Assembly (NCBI GenBank): GCA_030263375.1
Contig: SZOV01000028.1
Location: 1 to 34,642, forward strand
Direction: 5' to 3'
DNA: 34,642 bases
Source of the DNA: Deltaproteobacteria bacterium PRO3
GTDB lineage: Bacteria; UBA10199; DSSB01
Part shown: in pieces, positions 1-9,000 of the stretch
Layout of the letters: the number at the start of each line of letters is the position of its first letter
Numbering within the stretch: the stretch's first letter is position 1
Program-made: the position numbers and the translations under genes
The notes under the pieces: generated by a model
What the model was told of the DNA's origin: nothing
What the model saw: only the letters and a program-made list of their open reading frames with translations
The model's database searches: none

Positions 1-422
1 ATCTGCGCAACACGGTCGACATCCTCGACCCCGCCTCCGAAACCTGGCGTCGGCTGATCGACGACCTGGACGAGGCGGCCTTCCGCAAGATCGTCGAACG
101 CGGCGAATACGCCCTGCTCAGCCAACGCCTCAACATTTTAAGCGGCGTCAAAAACGGCTTCGAGCTCGACTTTCACGGACACCGCGCCTTCGCGGTCAAT
201 TGGAGCCTCGAGGCCAGCGACATCGGAGAGTATATCTACAAGGAAATGGGCTATGCCGTGGCGATCCTTTTTTATTACACGGGCAAGGTGTGGAGCTTCA
301 GCCTGCGCTCGCCCATCGTCGACGTCAGCGAGCTGGCGCAGAAGTACGGCGGCGGCGGGCATCCGGGTGCCTCGGGCTTTCGGCAAGACTCGATCGACTG
401 GCTCCTGAAGCTGAAAAAATAA
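1..422 (+). CDS. DHH/DHHA1-family phosphoesterase, C-terminal part
   Basis: An open frame enters from the left edge (codons start at base 3) and stops with TAA at 420-422, giving about 139 residues. Near the end it carries GGGGHPGASGF, the glycine-rich DHHA1 signature of DHH phosphoesterases such as nano-RNases, cyclic-dinucleotide phosphodiesterases and related hydrolases. The preceding stretch (FSLRSPIVDVSELAQKYGG) also fits the substrate-binding DHHA1 domain. The catalytic DHH domain would lie upstream, outside the window, so the exact substrate cannot be told. No start is visible because the gene is truncated by the window. A hairpin terminator follows at once. The family call is firm; the specific enzyme is not. 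Confidence 0.85.
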   Translation, partial: LRNTVDILDPASETWRRLIDDLDEAAFRKIVERGEYALLSQRLNILSGVKNGFELDFHGHRAFAVNWSLEASDIGEYIYKEMGYAVAILFYYTGKVWSFSLRSPIVDVSELAQKYGGGGHPGASGFRQDSIDWLLKLKK

Positions 423-446
423 AGGGCGGATCGCTCCGCCCTTTTG
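421..446. terminator. bidirectional intrinsic terminator
   Basis: A perfect 9-bp stem (AAGGGCGGA / TCCGCCCTT, 422-430 and 435-443) with loop TCGC is flanked by T residues on the plus side and an A-run on the left that becomes a T-run on the minus strand. It lies between two convergent genes and can end both transcripts. Confidence 0.85.
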
Positions 447-469
447 GGAATACTCCAAAATATTTCAAA

Positions 470-982
470 TCACTTCGCCGCGGGCTTCTTGGCCGGGGCC
501 GCCTCGGGCTTGGCCGCGGGGGCCGCGTCCTTATGCGCGGTGGTCACCGCCGGGGCCGCGGGCTTCGCGGGGGGCTGGGCGGAGGCCGTCGGATTTTCCG
601 ACATGCAGAACTGGATGATCTTCTCGTACTTGCCGTCCTCGAAGGAGAAGGTCGACTTGGTGCCACTGCGGTGCGCGGCAACCGCCGCAACCGGCTGGCC
701 GCCGGCGCCGAAGGTGTAGCCGATCAGGCAGCCGGTGTCGCTGAAGTAGGTGTAGCGGGTCGGCGCGCCTTCTTGAAAGGTGTTGATGGTCAGGTAGACC
801 AGGTTGTGCCCGGTGCCGGTGATCGTGTCCCTGCCGTTGGGCAAGCCGCCCTTGCAGGTGACGGTGACGCCCTCCTTGCCGCAGACGAAACCGTTGGCCG
901 AAAAGACCGGCGTGGCGGCCGAGGCGGGGGCGGCGGCCAAGACGAGGGCCGCGAGGGCAAGGGCGATAAACGTGTGCTTCAT
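470..982 (-). CDS. secreted hypothetical protein with Ala/Pro/Lys-rich tail
   Basis: A 170-residue protein with a clear Sec signal peptide (MKHTFIALALAALVLAAAPASA, cleavage predicted after ASA at about 22). The mature part of about 100 residues has four cysteines (FVCGKEG, VTCKGG, TGCLIG, QFCMSE), suggesting two disulphides in the periplasm or outside the cell. The last 40 residues are a low-complexity Ala/Pro/Lys tail (PPAKPAAPAV... PAKKPAAK), probably disordered and possibly wall- or envelope-binding. The ATG at 982 is preceded by AGGAG at good spacing. I do not recognise a named domain. It reads in the same direction as mpl but is separated from it by 79 bases, so it may have its own promoter. 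Confidence 0.8.
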   Translation of the reverse strand: MKHTFIALALAALVLAAAPASAATPVFSANGFVCGKEGVTVTCKGGLPNGRDTITGTGHNLVYLTINTFQEGAPTRYTYFSDTGCLIGYTFGAGGQPVAAVAAHRSGTKSTFSFEDGKYEKIIQFCMSENPTASAQPPAKPAAPAVTTAHKDAAPAAKPEAAPAKKPAAK

Positions 983-1061
983 AGAATCTCCTATAGAAAG
1001 AACCCGAGGGACGGGGTGAAGCCTTAATGGAATCCAGGCGTCTTACGCAATAGCCTTTCCT

Positions 1062-2489
1062 TTAGGTCGTTTTATTTCGCAAAGCCTGCAATATCTTTTG
1101 GTGAATCCCGCCGAAGCCACCGTTGCTCATGAACAGCAGGACGTCGCCGGGCCGCGACTCCTCGGCCAGGGCGGCCACCATGGCCTCGACCCCGGAAATA
1201 TGCCGCGCCTTGGGCTCCGGCGCGGAACGGTTGACCGCCGCGGCCACCGTGTCGACGTCGAGCACCTTCCCGCTCTTCACCTTCTCGGGCATGAAGACGT
1301 CGGCCAAAAGGACCCGGTCGGCCTCGGCGAAGGCGGCGGGGTAGTCTTCTTGGAAGACGTCGCGCTTGCTGGAGTTGCTGCGCGGCTCGAAGACGGCCCA
1401 GAGCCGACGGCCGGGGTACTTTTTGCGCACCGCCGCGACCGTCTCCTTCACCGCGGTCGGGTGATGCGCGAAGTCGTCGATCACCAGGACGCCGCCGATC
1501 TCGCCCAGCACGTCCTGGCGGCGCTTGACCCCCTGGAAGGTCGCCAGGCCTTGGCGGATTTCCTGCCAGCTCAATCCCAAATTCAGACAGAGGGCGACGA
1601 CGCCCAGGGCATTGCTGACGTTGTGGGCGCCGGGCATCTCCCAGGAGACTTCGTGGTGGCAGCACTCCTTGCCGTGCTCGCGCGAGGCGACGCAGAAGCT
1701 TGTCCGCTCGCCCGTGGCGAGGATTTCGCCGAAATAGTCCGCCCGATCGTGCAGCTCGGGATTCATGGCGTAGGTGACCGACGGATGGGCGAAATCCCGA
1801 AGAAGCTCGGCGACGACGGGAAAATCCAAGTTGGCGACCAGGCTCCCCTCGGCGGGGAGGATCCCGAGCAGGCGGCGGAAGGCGGATTTGACGTGCTCGA
1901 GGTCGGTGTAGATGTCGGCGTGGTCGAATTCGACGCTGGTGAGCAGGACGTGCCGCGGCCGGTAATGCAAGAACTTCGGCCCCTTGTCGAAGAAGGCGGT
2001 GTCGTACTCATCGCCCTCGAGGACGAAATACTCGCCCTTCCCCAGCTTGAAATTGCTCCCGAAGTTTTTCGGCAGACCGCCGATGAAGAAGCTGGGGTCT
2101 TTCCCGGCGGATTCCAGCACCCAGGCCAAGAGCGAGGCGGTCGTGGTCTTGCCGTGGGTCCCCGCGACGACCAGGGGCGTCTTGCCCTCGAGGAAGAAGC
2201 GCGAGAGCGCCTGAGGCATGGAGACATGCGGGATGTTTTTCGCCAGGACCTCCTCGGCCTCCGGGTTGCCGCGCGAGATGGCGTTGCCGACGACGACCAG
2301 GTCCGGCGGGGATTTCAGATGGCCGGCGCTATAGGGAGAGAAAATCGGGATCCCCGCCTGCTCGAGGATAGTGCTCATCGGCGGGTAAACGTTCTGGTCG
2401 CTGCCCTGCACCTCGTGTCCCGAGGCCTTCAACATGCCCGCCAGGCTGGCCATTCCGGTGCCGCAGATGCCGATGAGGTGGATCTTCAT
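1062..2489 (-). CDS. mpl: UDP-N-acetylmuramate:L-Ala-gamma-D-Glu-mDAP ligase (Mpl)
   Basis: A 475-residue Mur-ligase-family enzyme that joins a recycled murein tripeptide to UDP-MurNAc in the cytoplasm. Visible are the N-terminal Rossmann nucleotide loop (HLIGICGTGMASLAG), the ATP-binding GTHGKTTT loop, the central EGDEYDTAFFDKGPKF stretch and FEPRSNSSKRDVF in the C-terminal ligase domain, all typical of Mpl rather than MurC. I place the start at 2489 (MKIHLIGICGTG), which matches the family N-terminus. The frame stays open to a GTG at 2642, but that extension encodes a hairpin element and an out-of-frame copy of the gene start, so it is not family-like. ldcA and a serine hydrolase lie upstream on the same strand, supporting a peptidoglycan-recycling unit. 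Confidence 0.95.
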   Translation of the reverse strand: MKIHLIGICGTGMASLAGMLKASGHEVQGSDQNVYPPMSTILEQAGIPIFSPYSAGHLKSPPDLVVVGNAISRGNPEAEEVLAKNIPHVSMPQALSRFFLEGKTPLVVAGTHGKTTTASLLAWVLESAGKDPSFFIGGLPKNFGSNFKLGKGEYFVLEGDEYDTAFFDKGPKFLHYRPRHVLLTSVEFDHADIYTDLEHVKSAFRRLLGILPAEGSLVANLDFPVVAELLRDFAHPSVTYAMNPELHDRADYFGEILATGERTSFCVASREHGKECCHHEVSWEMPGAHNVSNALGVVALCLNLGLSWQEIRQGLATFQGVKRRQDVLGEIGGVLVIDDFAHHPTAVKETVAAVRKKYPGRRLWAVFEPRSNSSKRDVFQEDYPAAFAEADRVLLADVFMPEKVKSGKVLDVDTVAAAVNRSAPEPKARHISGVEAMVAALAEESRPGDVLLFMSNGGFGGIHQKILQALRNKTT

Positions 2490-2623
2490 GATTTTTTCGC
2501 CTTGGAAATAATGTCTTGCTGGGGGTTGAAGGGGGAGGGCATCCGCCCCCTGAGCTTTAGCCAGCCCGAACTTGCTTCGGGCTGGCGAATCACCCCGCAG
2601 ATGCCGATGAGGTGGATCTTCAT
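2486..2623 (-). other. possible 45-aa leader ORF overlapping the mpl start
   Basis: Starting from the upstream copy of the duplicated mpl start, an ORF of 45 codons begins with the same ten residues as Mpl (MKIHLIGICG), then runs through the hairpin region and stops at a TGA that overlaps the mpl ATG as ATGA. That overlap is the classic arrangement for translational coupling. No good Shine-Dalgarno sequence precedes the upstream ATG. It may be a leader peptide or simply the by-product of a duplication. Confidence 0.25.
2560..2586. repeat. palindromic hairpin in the mpl leader
   Basis: Perfect 11-bp inverted repeat GCCAGCCCGAA / TTCGGGCTGGC with a 5-base loop. It has no following T-run, so it is unlikely to be a terminator. 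It could be a REP-like extragenic palindrome or an mRNA structure ahead of mpl. Confidence 0.6.
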
Positions 2624-2674
2624 AGCTTGAGGGTCCTGGCACAAATGAAGGGCTTTGTCATGGGGGAAACGATT

Positions 2675-3745
2675 TCAAGCGGGGGGATTTTCCCAAAAGA
2701 GGTCGTAGATCCTCGGCCGAAATTCCTTGATCGCCTCGTTGTCGCGCGAGGGGTGGACGCGGTTGGTGAGCAGGACGGCGTATTTCTCGTCGGCCAAGTC
2801 GATCCATAGGCTGCAGCCGGTGAAGGCGAGGTGGCCGATCGAGCTATTCGGCGCGAAATACCTCCCGGCCTGGCTGCCGGAGGGACTGACGGTGTCCCAA
2901 CCCAACTTGAGCGGAGCCTCGCCGTCGAAGAAGGCCAAAAAGGCCTCGCGGCGCAGCAGCCTCCCGGCGCCGCGGCGGGCGGCCAAAATTTCCCGGGCGA
3001 AGATCTCCAGGTCCAAGGCGTTGCCGAAGAGCCCCGCGTGGCCCGCCGCCCCGCCCAGGACGTGGGCGTTGTCGTCGTGGACCTCGCCGCAAAGCAGGCG
3101 GCCGCGCCAGGGGCAGAGCTCGGTGGCGGCGATGTCCTGCGGCATGACGCGGTCGGGGTGGTTCAAGGGGTGGAACATCGTGCGCGTCATCCCCAGCGGC
3201 ACGGCCACCTCGTCCCAAAACAGGCCTTCCAGGCGCCGGCCCGCGAGCTCTTCCAGCAGGAAGCCCAGGAGGATGAAGCCCAAGTCGCTGTAGATCCGCT
3301 TCGTCACCGGCGGCGCCTCCAGCGGCACCTCGGCGATGCGCGCCAGGTAAAACTCCCGCACCTGCTCGTAGCTCCAGCCCTTGCCGCGCGCGGCCTCGAA
3401 GAGCGGCAACCATGCCGGTAGGCCGGAATGGTGCTGCAGAAGCTGCCGCACGGTCAGGGCCTCCTTGCGCCGGAACTCGGGGAGGTAGTCCTGGAGTTGC
3501 GCCTCCAGATCCAGGCGGCCCGACTGCCAGGCCAGCATGCAGAGCGTGGTCGTCGCCACCGGCTTGGTCAGCGAGGCGATGTCGAAGAGGGAATAGTCGC
3601 CGACCGGACGCGCGCCGGGCTCGTGGCTCAAAGACCCGAAGGCCCCGCGGTACAGGGTTTTGGCGCCGCGCCCCGCGATCCACTGCGCCCCGCTGAAGAC
3701 CTTGCCGGCGATGGCCTCGCCGAATGCCGCGGCAATCTTATCCAT
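2675..3745 (-). CDS. beta-lactamase-family serine hydrolase
   Basis: A 356-residue class C beta-lactamase/penicillin-binding-protein-fold hydrolase. The catalytic SxxK is S58-L-T-K61 (DIASLTKPVATT), the second motif is Y152-S-D (RIYSDLGFILLG), and a GHLAFTG stretch near residue 305 stands where the KTG box is in this family. There is no signal peptide, so it probably acts in the cytoplasm. Family members include esterases, D-aminopeptidases and murein peptidases. Its ATG overlaps the end of ldcA by 8 bases, which indicates co-transcription and coupled translation. A role in trimming murein peptides alongside LdcA and Mpl is a reasonable inference, but substrate specificity cannot be read from the sequence. 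Confidence 0.88.
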   Translation of the reverse strand: MDKIAAAFGEAIAGKVFSGAQWIAGRGAKTLYRGAFGSLSHEPGARPVGDYSLFDIASLTKPVATTTLCMLAWQSGRLDLEAQLQDYLPEFRRKEALTVRQLLQHHSGLPAWLPLFEAARGKGWSYEQVREFYLARIAEVPLEAPPVTKRIYSDLGFILLGFLLEELAGRRLEGLFWDEVAVPLGMTRTMFHPLNHPDRVMPQDIAATELCPWRGRLLCGEVHDDNAHVLGGAAGHAGLFGNALDLEIFAREILAARRGAGRLLRREAFLAFFDGEAPLKLGWDTVSPSGSQAGRYFAPNSSIGHLAFTGCSLWIDLADEKYAVLLTNRVHPSRDNEAIKEFRPRIYDLFWENPPA

Positions 3746-4670
3746 CGGAGAGCGCGCCTTCCTCGAAGATCAGGGCGGGGCGATCCGCGTCGAGGGTCAC
3801 TCGCGTCCCGAGGGGGATGGTCCAAGAATCGTCGAGGTGGCCGGAGGGAAAGCCGAACAGGATCGGCACCTGCAGGTCGGCCAGCAGGTCGAGCAGGAGG
3901 TCCATGATCACCGCGGGCAGGTCGTGGGCGTCTTTCAAGGGCCCGAAGACGATGCCGCGGACTTCGTCCAACAGACCGGCGAGCCGCAGGTGGGTAATCA
4001 TCCGGTCGATCGAGTAGAGCTTTTCGCCGACGTCCTCGAGGTAGAGGATCGCGTCGCGGGTGTCGAGCTGGTAGGGCGTCCCGAGGGAGCAGACGATGAG
4101 CGAGAGACAGCCTCCGACCAGGCGCCCCTCGGCCCGGCCGGGGTGCAGGGCGGCCAGGCCCTCGGGCTGCAGGGCGCCGAGCGGCCGGGGGTCGCCCAAG
4201 CTGCGCAGGAGCGAGGCCTCGCCCGGCGCCGCCATCCGCGCACCGATGTCCTTCGCCACGACCGGTCCCTGGAAGGTCACCCAGCCCCAGCGCTGCTGCG
4301 CGAACATCAAGAGCGAGGTGATGTCGGAGTAGCCCATCAGGATCTTGGGCGGCAAATCCTTGGGCAGGGTCTCCAAGAGGGGCAGCAGCCGCATCGAGCC
4401 GTAGCCGCCGCGGGCGGTGAAGATGGCGCGCACCTCGTCGTCGAGGAGATATTCCTTCAATTCATGGAAACGCCGCGCATCGTCGCCGGCGAGGAAGCGT
4501 TTTTTGGAAAAGATGTCTTCGCGGAAGCGGACCCGGAAGCCCAGGCCCTCAAGCCGGGCCACCCCTTGGAGGAAGGCCTCGCGGTCGAAGCAGCTGGCCG
4601 GGGCCGCGACGGCGAGGGTGTCCCCCGGGCGCAGGGGCGGGGGTTTTTTGAGGGTCCTTAAGGGGGACAT
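3738..4670 (-). CDS. ldcA: LD-carboxypeptidase, peptidase family S66 (LdcA)
   Basis: A 310-residue S66 peptidase that removes the terminal D-alanine from murein tetrapeptide, giving the tripeptide that Mpl uses. The N-terminal APASCFDREAF and the nucleophile loop ARGGYGSMRLLP (Ser92) are typical, followed by GYSDIT. The C-terminal domain has YLEDVGEKLYSIDRM, containing the family's conserved Glu, and FGFPSGH, containing the catalytic His. No signal peptide is present, fitting a cytoplasmic recycling enzyme. It heads a minus-strand unit ldcA, serine hydrolase, mpl. The ATG at 4670 has GGGGG just downstream of an A/T-rich divergent intergenic region shared with the gene at 4760. Confidence 0.93.
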   Translation of the reverse strand: MSPLRTLKKPPPLRPGDTLAVAAPASCFDREAFLQGVARLEGLGFRVRFREDIFSKKRFLAGDDARRFHELKEYLLDDEVRAIFTARGGYGSMRLLPLLETLPKDLPPKILMGYSDITSLLMFAQQRWGWVTFQGPVVAKDIGARMAAPGEASLLRSLGDPRPLGALQPEGLAALHPGRAEGRLVGGCLSLIVCSLGTPYQLDTRDAILYLEDVGEKLYSIDRMITHLRLAGLLDEVRGIVFGPLKDAHDLPAVIMDLLLDLLADLQVPILFGFPSGHLDDSWTIPLGTRVTLDADRPALIFEEGALSDG

Positions 4671-4759
4671 TCGCCCGATAAATAGCGCGAAGCGCGGCCC
4701 GCATACAGGAATATTTATTTGGTGCAGGGCCGAAGCCCGGCGTGTTAAAGTTTTCGACG

Positions 4760-5119
4760 ATGAAGGTCTATCTCACCCTCCTCTTTCCCAAGACCGCCGC
4801 CTCGGGGGCCACCCTCGAGCGCTGGCTGCACAAGACGGGGACCGAGCTTAAGGCGGGCGACGCCTTGCTTGCCTTTCACGCCAACGGCCGCTCCGAGACC
4901 CTCCCCTGCGCGGCCTCAGGCACCCTCAAGGTCACCCTCTGCCGGGAGGGAGAAGAACTCCCGCGCGGCGCGGGGATCGCCGTCCTGAACAGCCCCGAAG
5001 TCCAGGCCCGCGAGATCGAAAAACGAGGCCTGGGAAAAATTCTCACCCCCGACGAATACCAAGACGCCCTCGCCCACGCCGAGGCCGCCAGCATCCGTCT
5101 CCCTCCCGAAGAACTTTAA
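4760..5119 (+). CDS. lipoyl/biotinyl-like domain protein lacking the attachment lysine
   Basis: 119 residues from the ATG at 4760 (a GTG at 4742 would add six residues; neither has a clear ribosome site). Residues 1-80 align by eye with a lipoyl domain: FPKTAASGATLERWLHKTGTELKAGDALLAF, then PCAASGTLKVTLCREGEELPRGAGIAVL. In a lipoyl domain a Lys sits in a tight DKA turn between these halves; here the turn reads HANGRS, with Gly43 at the Lys position. The last 40 residues are a charged helical tail. It sits 54 bases upstream of lipA on the same strand. It could be a non-modified protein partner, a scaffold or a decayed carrier. The fold assignment is by pattern only. Confidence 0.65.
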   Translation: MKVYLTLLFPKTAASGATLERWLHKTGTELKAGDALLAFHANGRSETLPCAASGTLKVTLCREGEELPRGAGIAVLNSPEVQAREIEKRGLGKILTPDEYQDALAHAEAASIRLPPEEL

Positions 5120-5173
5120 TCTAGACAGCCCCAGGCCGGGGTGCTTGACTGATGGCATGGACGGTCGCCCCGC

Positions 5174-6076
5174 ATGAAACCCGCTTGGCTCAAATCGAGG
5201 ATCCCCTCCGGGCAAAACTACCTCCAGCTGAAGGGCATGCTCAAAGAGCTGCGGCTGAACACCGTCTGCGAGGAAGCCCACTGCCCCAACATCGCCGACT
5301 GCTGGGAGCGCCAAACCGCGACCGTGATGATCATGGGCGACATCTGCACTCGGAGCTGCGGCTTCTGCGCGGTGAAGACGGGCAAGCCTTTCGAGCTGGA
5401 CGCGCAAGAGCCCGAGCACGTCGCCGAGGCGATCGCGCGGCTGGGACTGAAGCACGTCGTCATCACCTCGGTGGACCGCGACGACCTGCCCGACGGCGGG
5501 GCCGGGCACTTCGCCAAGACCATCCGCGAGGTCAAGGCACGCTGTCCCGAGACCCAGGTGGAAGTATTGATCCCGGACTTCCGCGGCAAGGGCGACAGCT
5601 TGCATCGCATCTTCGAGGCCGAGCCGCACATCCTCAACCACAACCTCGAGACGGTGAAGCGGCTCCAAAAAACAGTTCGCCCCCAGGCCAGCTACGAGCG
5701 CTCGCTGGAGGTGCTGCAACTCGCTTCGCAGGCGGGAATGGTGGCGAAGAGCGGCCTGATGCTGGGCTTGGGCGAGAGCGACACGGAATTGCGCGAGGCC
5801 CTGCGCGACCTGCGCGAGGTCGGCCGCGTGACGATCCTGACTTTGGGGCAATACCTGCGCCCGACGCCGCAGCACCTCGAGGTGCAACGCTACGTACCGC
5901 CGCTGGAATTCGAGGCCTGGGGGAGGTTCGCCGAGGATCTGGGCTTCGAATACGTCGCCAGCGGGCCGATGGTCCGCAGCTCCTACCACGCCGACGAGGC
6001 GGCGCGCCGCTTCGCCCCGACGCCCCCCGAGGCGGGCAAATCGGACCTACCTGGGCTTACCTTGAAAACGCCTTAA
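5174..6076 (+). CDS. lipA: lipoyl synthase (LipA)
   Basis: A 300-residue radical-SAM enzyme that inserts two sulphurs into protein-bound octanoyl groups to make lipoyl cofactor. The auxiliary 4Fe-4S cluster motif is C32-EEAH-C37-PNIAD-C43, the radical SAM motif is C58-TRS-C62-GF-C65, and the RSSY motif near the C-terminus supplies the Ser ligand of the auxiliary cluster. VVITSVDRDDLPDGGA and LNHNLETV are also diagnostic. Length is normal for the family. No lipB or lplA is in the window. The 3' end overlaps by 30 bases the end of the convergent giant gene at 6047. The start ATG at 5174 fits the usual short N-terminus (KPAWLKSRIPSG). Confidence 0.97.
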   Translation: MKPAWLKSRIPSGQNYLQLKGMLKELRLNTVCEEAHCPNIADCWERQTATVMIMGDICTRSCGFCAVKTGKPFELDAQEPEHVAEAIARLGLKHVVITSVDRDDLPDGGAGHFAKTIREVKARCPETQVEVLIPDFRGKGDSLHRIFEAEPHILNHNLETVKRLQKTVRPQASYERSLEVLQLASQAGMVAKSGLMLGLGESDTELREALRDLREVGRVTILTLGQYLRPTPQHLEVQRYVPPLEFEAWGRFAEDLGFEYVASGPMVRSSYHADEAARRFAPTPPEAGKSDLPGLTLKTP

Positions 6077-9000
6077 GCGGACCGACGAATCGACTTCGGA
6101 TGCTTTGAACCCGTCGGACACCAAGGCCCGTTTGAGTTCCGAAAACCGGCCCGTCGGGAGGGTGACGCTGAGATAACCGCGCCCCCGCTCGACTAACACC
6201 GGCGGGAGCGGGTCGGGAAAGCTGAGCGGAGCAGGGACCAGCAAGGCGACGGAAAAATCCGATTTCGGGTCCGGCAAACTCCGGAGCGCCACCCACACGG
6301 CGCCATACCAAAACCGCCTCCGTGCCTGGATGTCGCGGGAATCTTCCGGCGTCGGCAAAGAGACAAGCTTCGGGTTGGCGTAATTCCACACGCGCCGCGC
6401 CTCCAAAAGCCCTCGCTTCCGCAAAATTCGCAGGGCCAGCGTCAGCTGGGGATTTCGGTAGGTCCCGTATTGATGAATTTCTTTGGTGACGTCCCGAGCC
6501 AGGGTCCAGTCCATTTGCTTCGGGTAGCGCGGGGCGAGCCCGGCGATGCCGGCCAAGACGTATTCCTGCGCGACCTTCCAAAGGTGGTGATCTCTCGGCA
6601 GGTTCTGGCGGCGCAACAAGAGGACCGCATCCAAGATCAATCCCGGCCTCTCGAGGGCGAACAGCCTCAACAAGATCGGCGGGACCGCGGGCGGATTCGC
6701 CTCGAGGATTCTCGACAACTCCCGCCAAGCCGCCTTGTCGCCGGCCTCGACCCGCTCGATCAAAGGCAAGTACCGTCGAATGTAGGAATAGCTCTCGGAC
6801 GTCGGCCCCTGCCGCTCTTGGACCTCCGGCACGGGGAGCCATCCGCGTCGTGCCAAGGCCTGATTGACGTCCTGCAATACATAATCACGGAGCGCCCCGA
6901 ACCGTTCGAAGAAATTTTCGGTCAAGGCTCGCAGGTCCCCCAACTGGGTCAGGCCGTTTTCCGACATCAGCCGCTGGGTGAGGGTGGCTAGGCCCAGGCT
7001 TCGGAGGGGCGTGGCCATTTCTCCCTCCCAATTCGGCCGATGGAACGGATCCGCGGGCTCTTCCCGGTGAAAGGGGAGAAGGTACCGGCTCATGGAGGGA
7101 TGCCGCAGCTTGCTTAAGGTCTCCAGCTCGATCTGCCGCACCCGCTCGGGGGTTATCATGCCTAGCCTAGGCGCTATCTTATTGAGAGTCGAGGGCTCGG
7201 CCTCGCCCAGCCCATAGCGCAGCTCCAACACTTGCCTTCTATTGTCGGAAAGCTGGGACAACACGGCCCGAACATTCTCCGCCAATCTTTTCGCATCCAA
7301 TCTCTCGACCGGCGTCTCCGCCTCCGGAGGCAGGCGCGGCTGCTCGCTCCCCCATAGCGAAGACAGCTTGACGTTTCCCGCGACGTCCAAGGCGTCCAAA
7401 TAGTTGGGATCGAATCTTTCTTCCAAACCCTCGACCGCCGCCTCGCGATCCTTGGCCCCGCGGCCCCGCTCGGTCACAAAGGCTCCGATCGCATTGCGCA
7501 GGACCTCCGAGTCAGCGACGCCGGAGTCGAGTAGCCAGCGATAGACTTCCTCCAAACTTTGCGGCTGAAGGGAAAACTGGCCTCGAAACCGGTGGATCAT
7601 CGTGCTGTATTGCGTTTTGGAAATGGCGCCGCTTCCCACCAAGGACCGCAAGCTTCCACTCCCCGCCTGGAGTAGGACCGCCCTTCGGAACAAGCGCGTC
7701 AGGTTCCTCTGGGCCTCCCCCATCTCCGCAGGAAAGGGATAGGCGGTTTCCAATAAAACCATTTTGTCCTGGAGCCAGGCCTCGCCCAAAGCGGTCGGGG
7801 AAATTCCCAACCGCTTGGCAAGCTGAACCGCCTCCAGATGGGTCTCCGGCAGGATACCGTGCAGCAGGGCGTCGCACTCGGCGAGCCGCAGCTTCGCCTG
7901 CTCGGACATGCGGAGGACGTCGCCGCCGAATTGCTCCTGCAAGACCTCCCGAATTTGCCGAGCGAAGGAGTCCGTCTCCGCTTGCAGAGACGCCGTCTCC
8001 CCCGAAGCGCCCGGCGTCAAGAGCGGCTTGCGGCCCCGCGGCGGCTTGGCGGGGGCGGACCCCTTCGCTCCCACCTCGGTCTCGCCGGGGCGGTAGACCC
8101 GGCCGGGGGGTGGCTTGCGATACGCGCCCAAGAGGGTGGCGGCGCTCTGCGCCCGCTGCAAGGGCATCGCCCTGCCCTCCATCGTGACGATCAAGACATC
8201 GCGCTGCGCCTCGCCTTCCTGGCGGGCCAGCGGGCGGCTGGAACGCTGGGCGAAGAGATTCCAGGACGAGGTCTGGTAGCCGTGGATCACGCCGTGGACG
8301 CCCAAGGCGCGAAACGAGGCGGCGAGGCGGCGGACGCCGATCAAGACCTTAGCGCCCTCCCCGCTCGAGAATCGCTGCGTAACCAAGTCGACGTTTCGGT
8401 CGGCGGTCTCGCCCGTGACCGCCACGGCATAAGCGGGGCCCAGGCGGGCGTTGAAATCCGCCTCCAAATCCTTCGCGGCCTGGACGGACTGGACGAAGAC
8501 CATGGCCTTCTTCCCGCCCAAGTACTGCTCGTAGGTTTCCAGGATCCTGCGCCGATTTTCCGGGGTATTGCGCATCGCCACGAGGGACTCCGCCCCGTCC
8601 TCGACCCGCTCCGAATCCTCCGCCGTTTTTCCGTAGGGAACCTCCAGGCCGTAGACCCGATGCAGGTAGCCCTCTTGGACGAACCAATTCAGCCCGCGAC
8701 CGGCGAGGAAGGTGTCGCCGAAGAACTCCCGCACGTGACGGCCGTCTTCGCGCTCCCCAGTCCCGCCCAGTCCCAGGGCGAACTTGTCCCGGCTCCGCGT
8801 CGGACGTCCTTCGCCGTCGACGAAGCCCAAGGTGCCCAGGATGAGCCGCCAGCTGTCGGCCAAGACGTAGGTCAGCTCGTCGACGACGACCAGGCCGAAA
8901 CGCTCCGGTTGAAAGGGAAGGTCCCCGGCCGCGGCCTGCTTTAAATACCTCGCCAGGCTGTAGACGCTCGCCACGACGACCTCGCCGTCCAGATTTTTCT

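Larger units (their letters stand above)
2461..2623 (-). repeat. 29-bp exact direct repeat of the mpl start with 105-bp insert
   Basis: The first 29 bases of mpl (2461-2489) occur again, identically, at 2595-2623. The 105 bases between the copies hold two hairpins: a 6-bp stem AGGGGG/CCCCCT at 2530-2551 and an 11-bp perfect stem at 2560-2586. The arrangement looks like an insertion or local duplication that copied the start of the gene. An assembly artefact cannot be excluded. Confidence 0.8.

Noticed and set aside
1098-2630. 510-codon plus-strand ORF opposite mpl
   Set aside because: It is the antisense shadow of mpl in GC-rich DNA. Its translation has no motif and the minus-strand product is a clear Mur ligase.
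2490-2642. N-terminal extension of Mpl to the GTG at 2642
   Set aside because: The added 51 residues encode the hairpin insert and an out-of-frame copy of the gene start, and are not found in the Mpl family pattern.
7838-8944. 368-codon plus-strand ORF inside the helicase gene
   Set aside because: Shadow of the minus-strand frame that carries recognisable helicase-like motifs.
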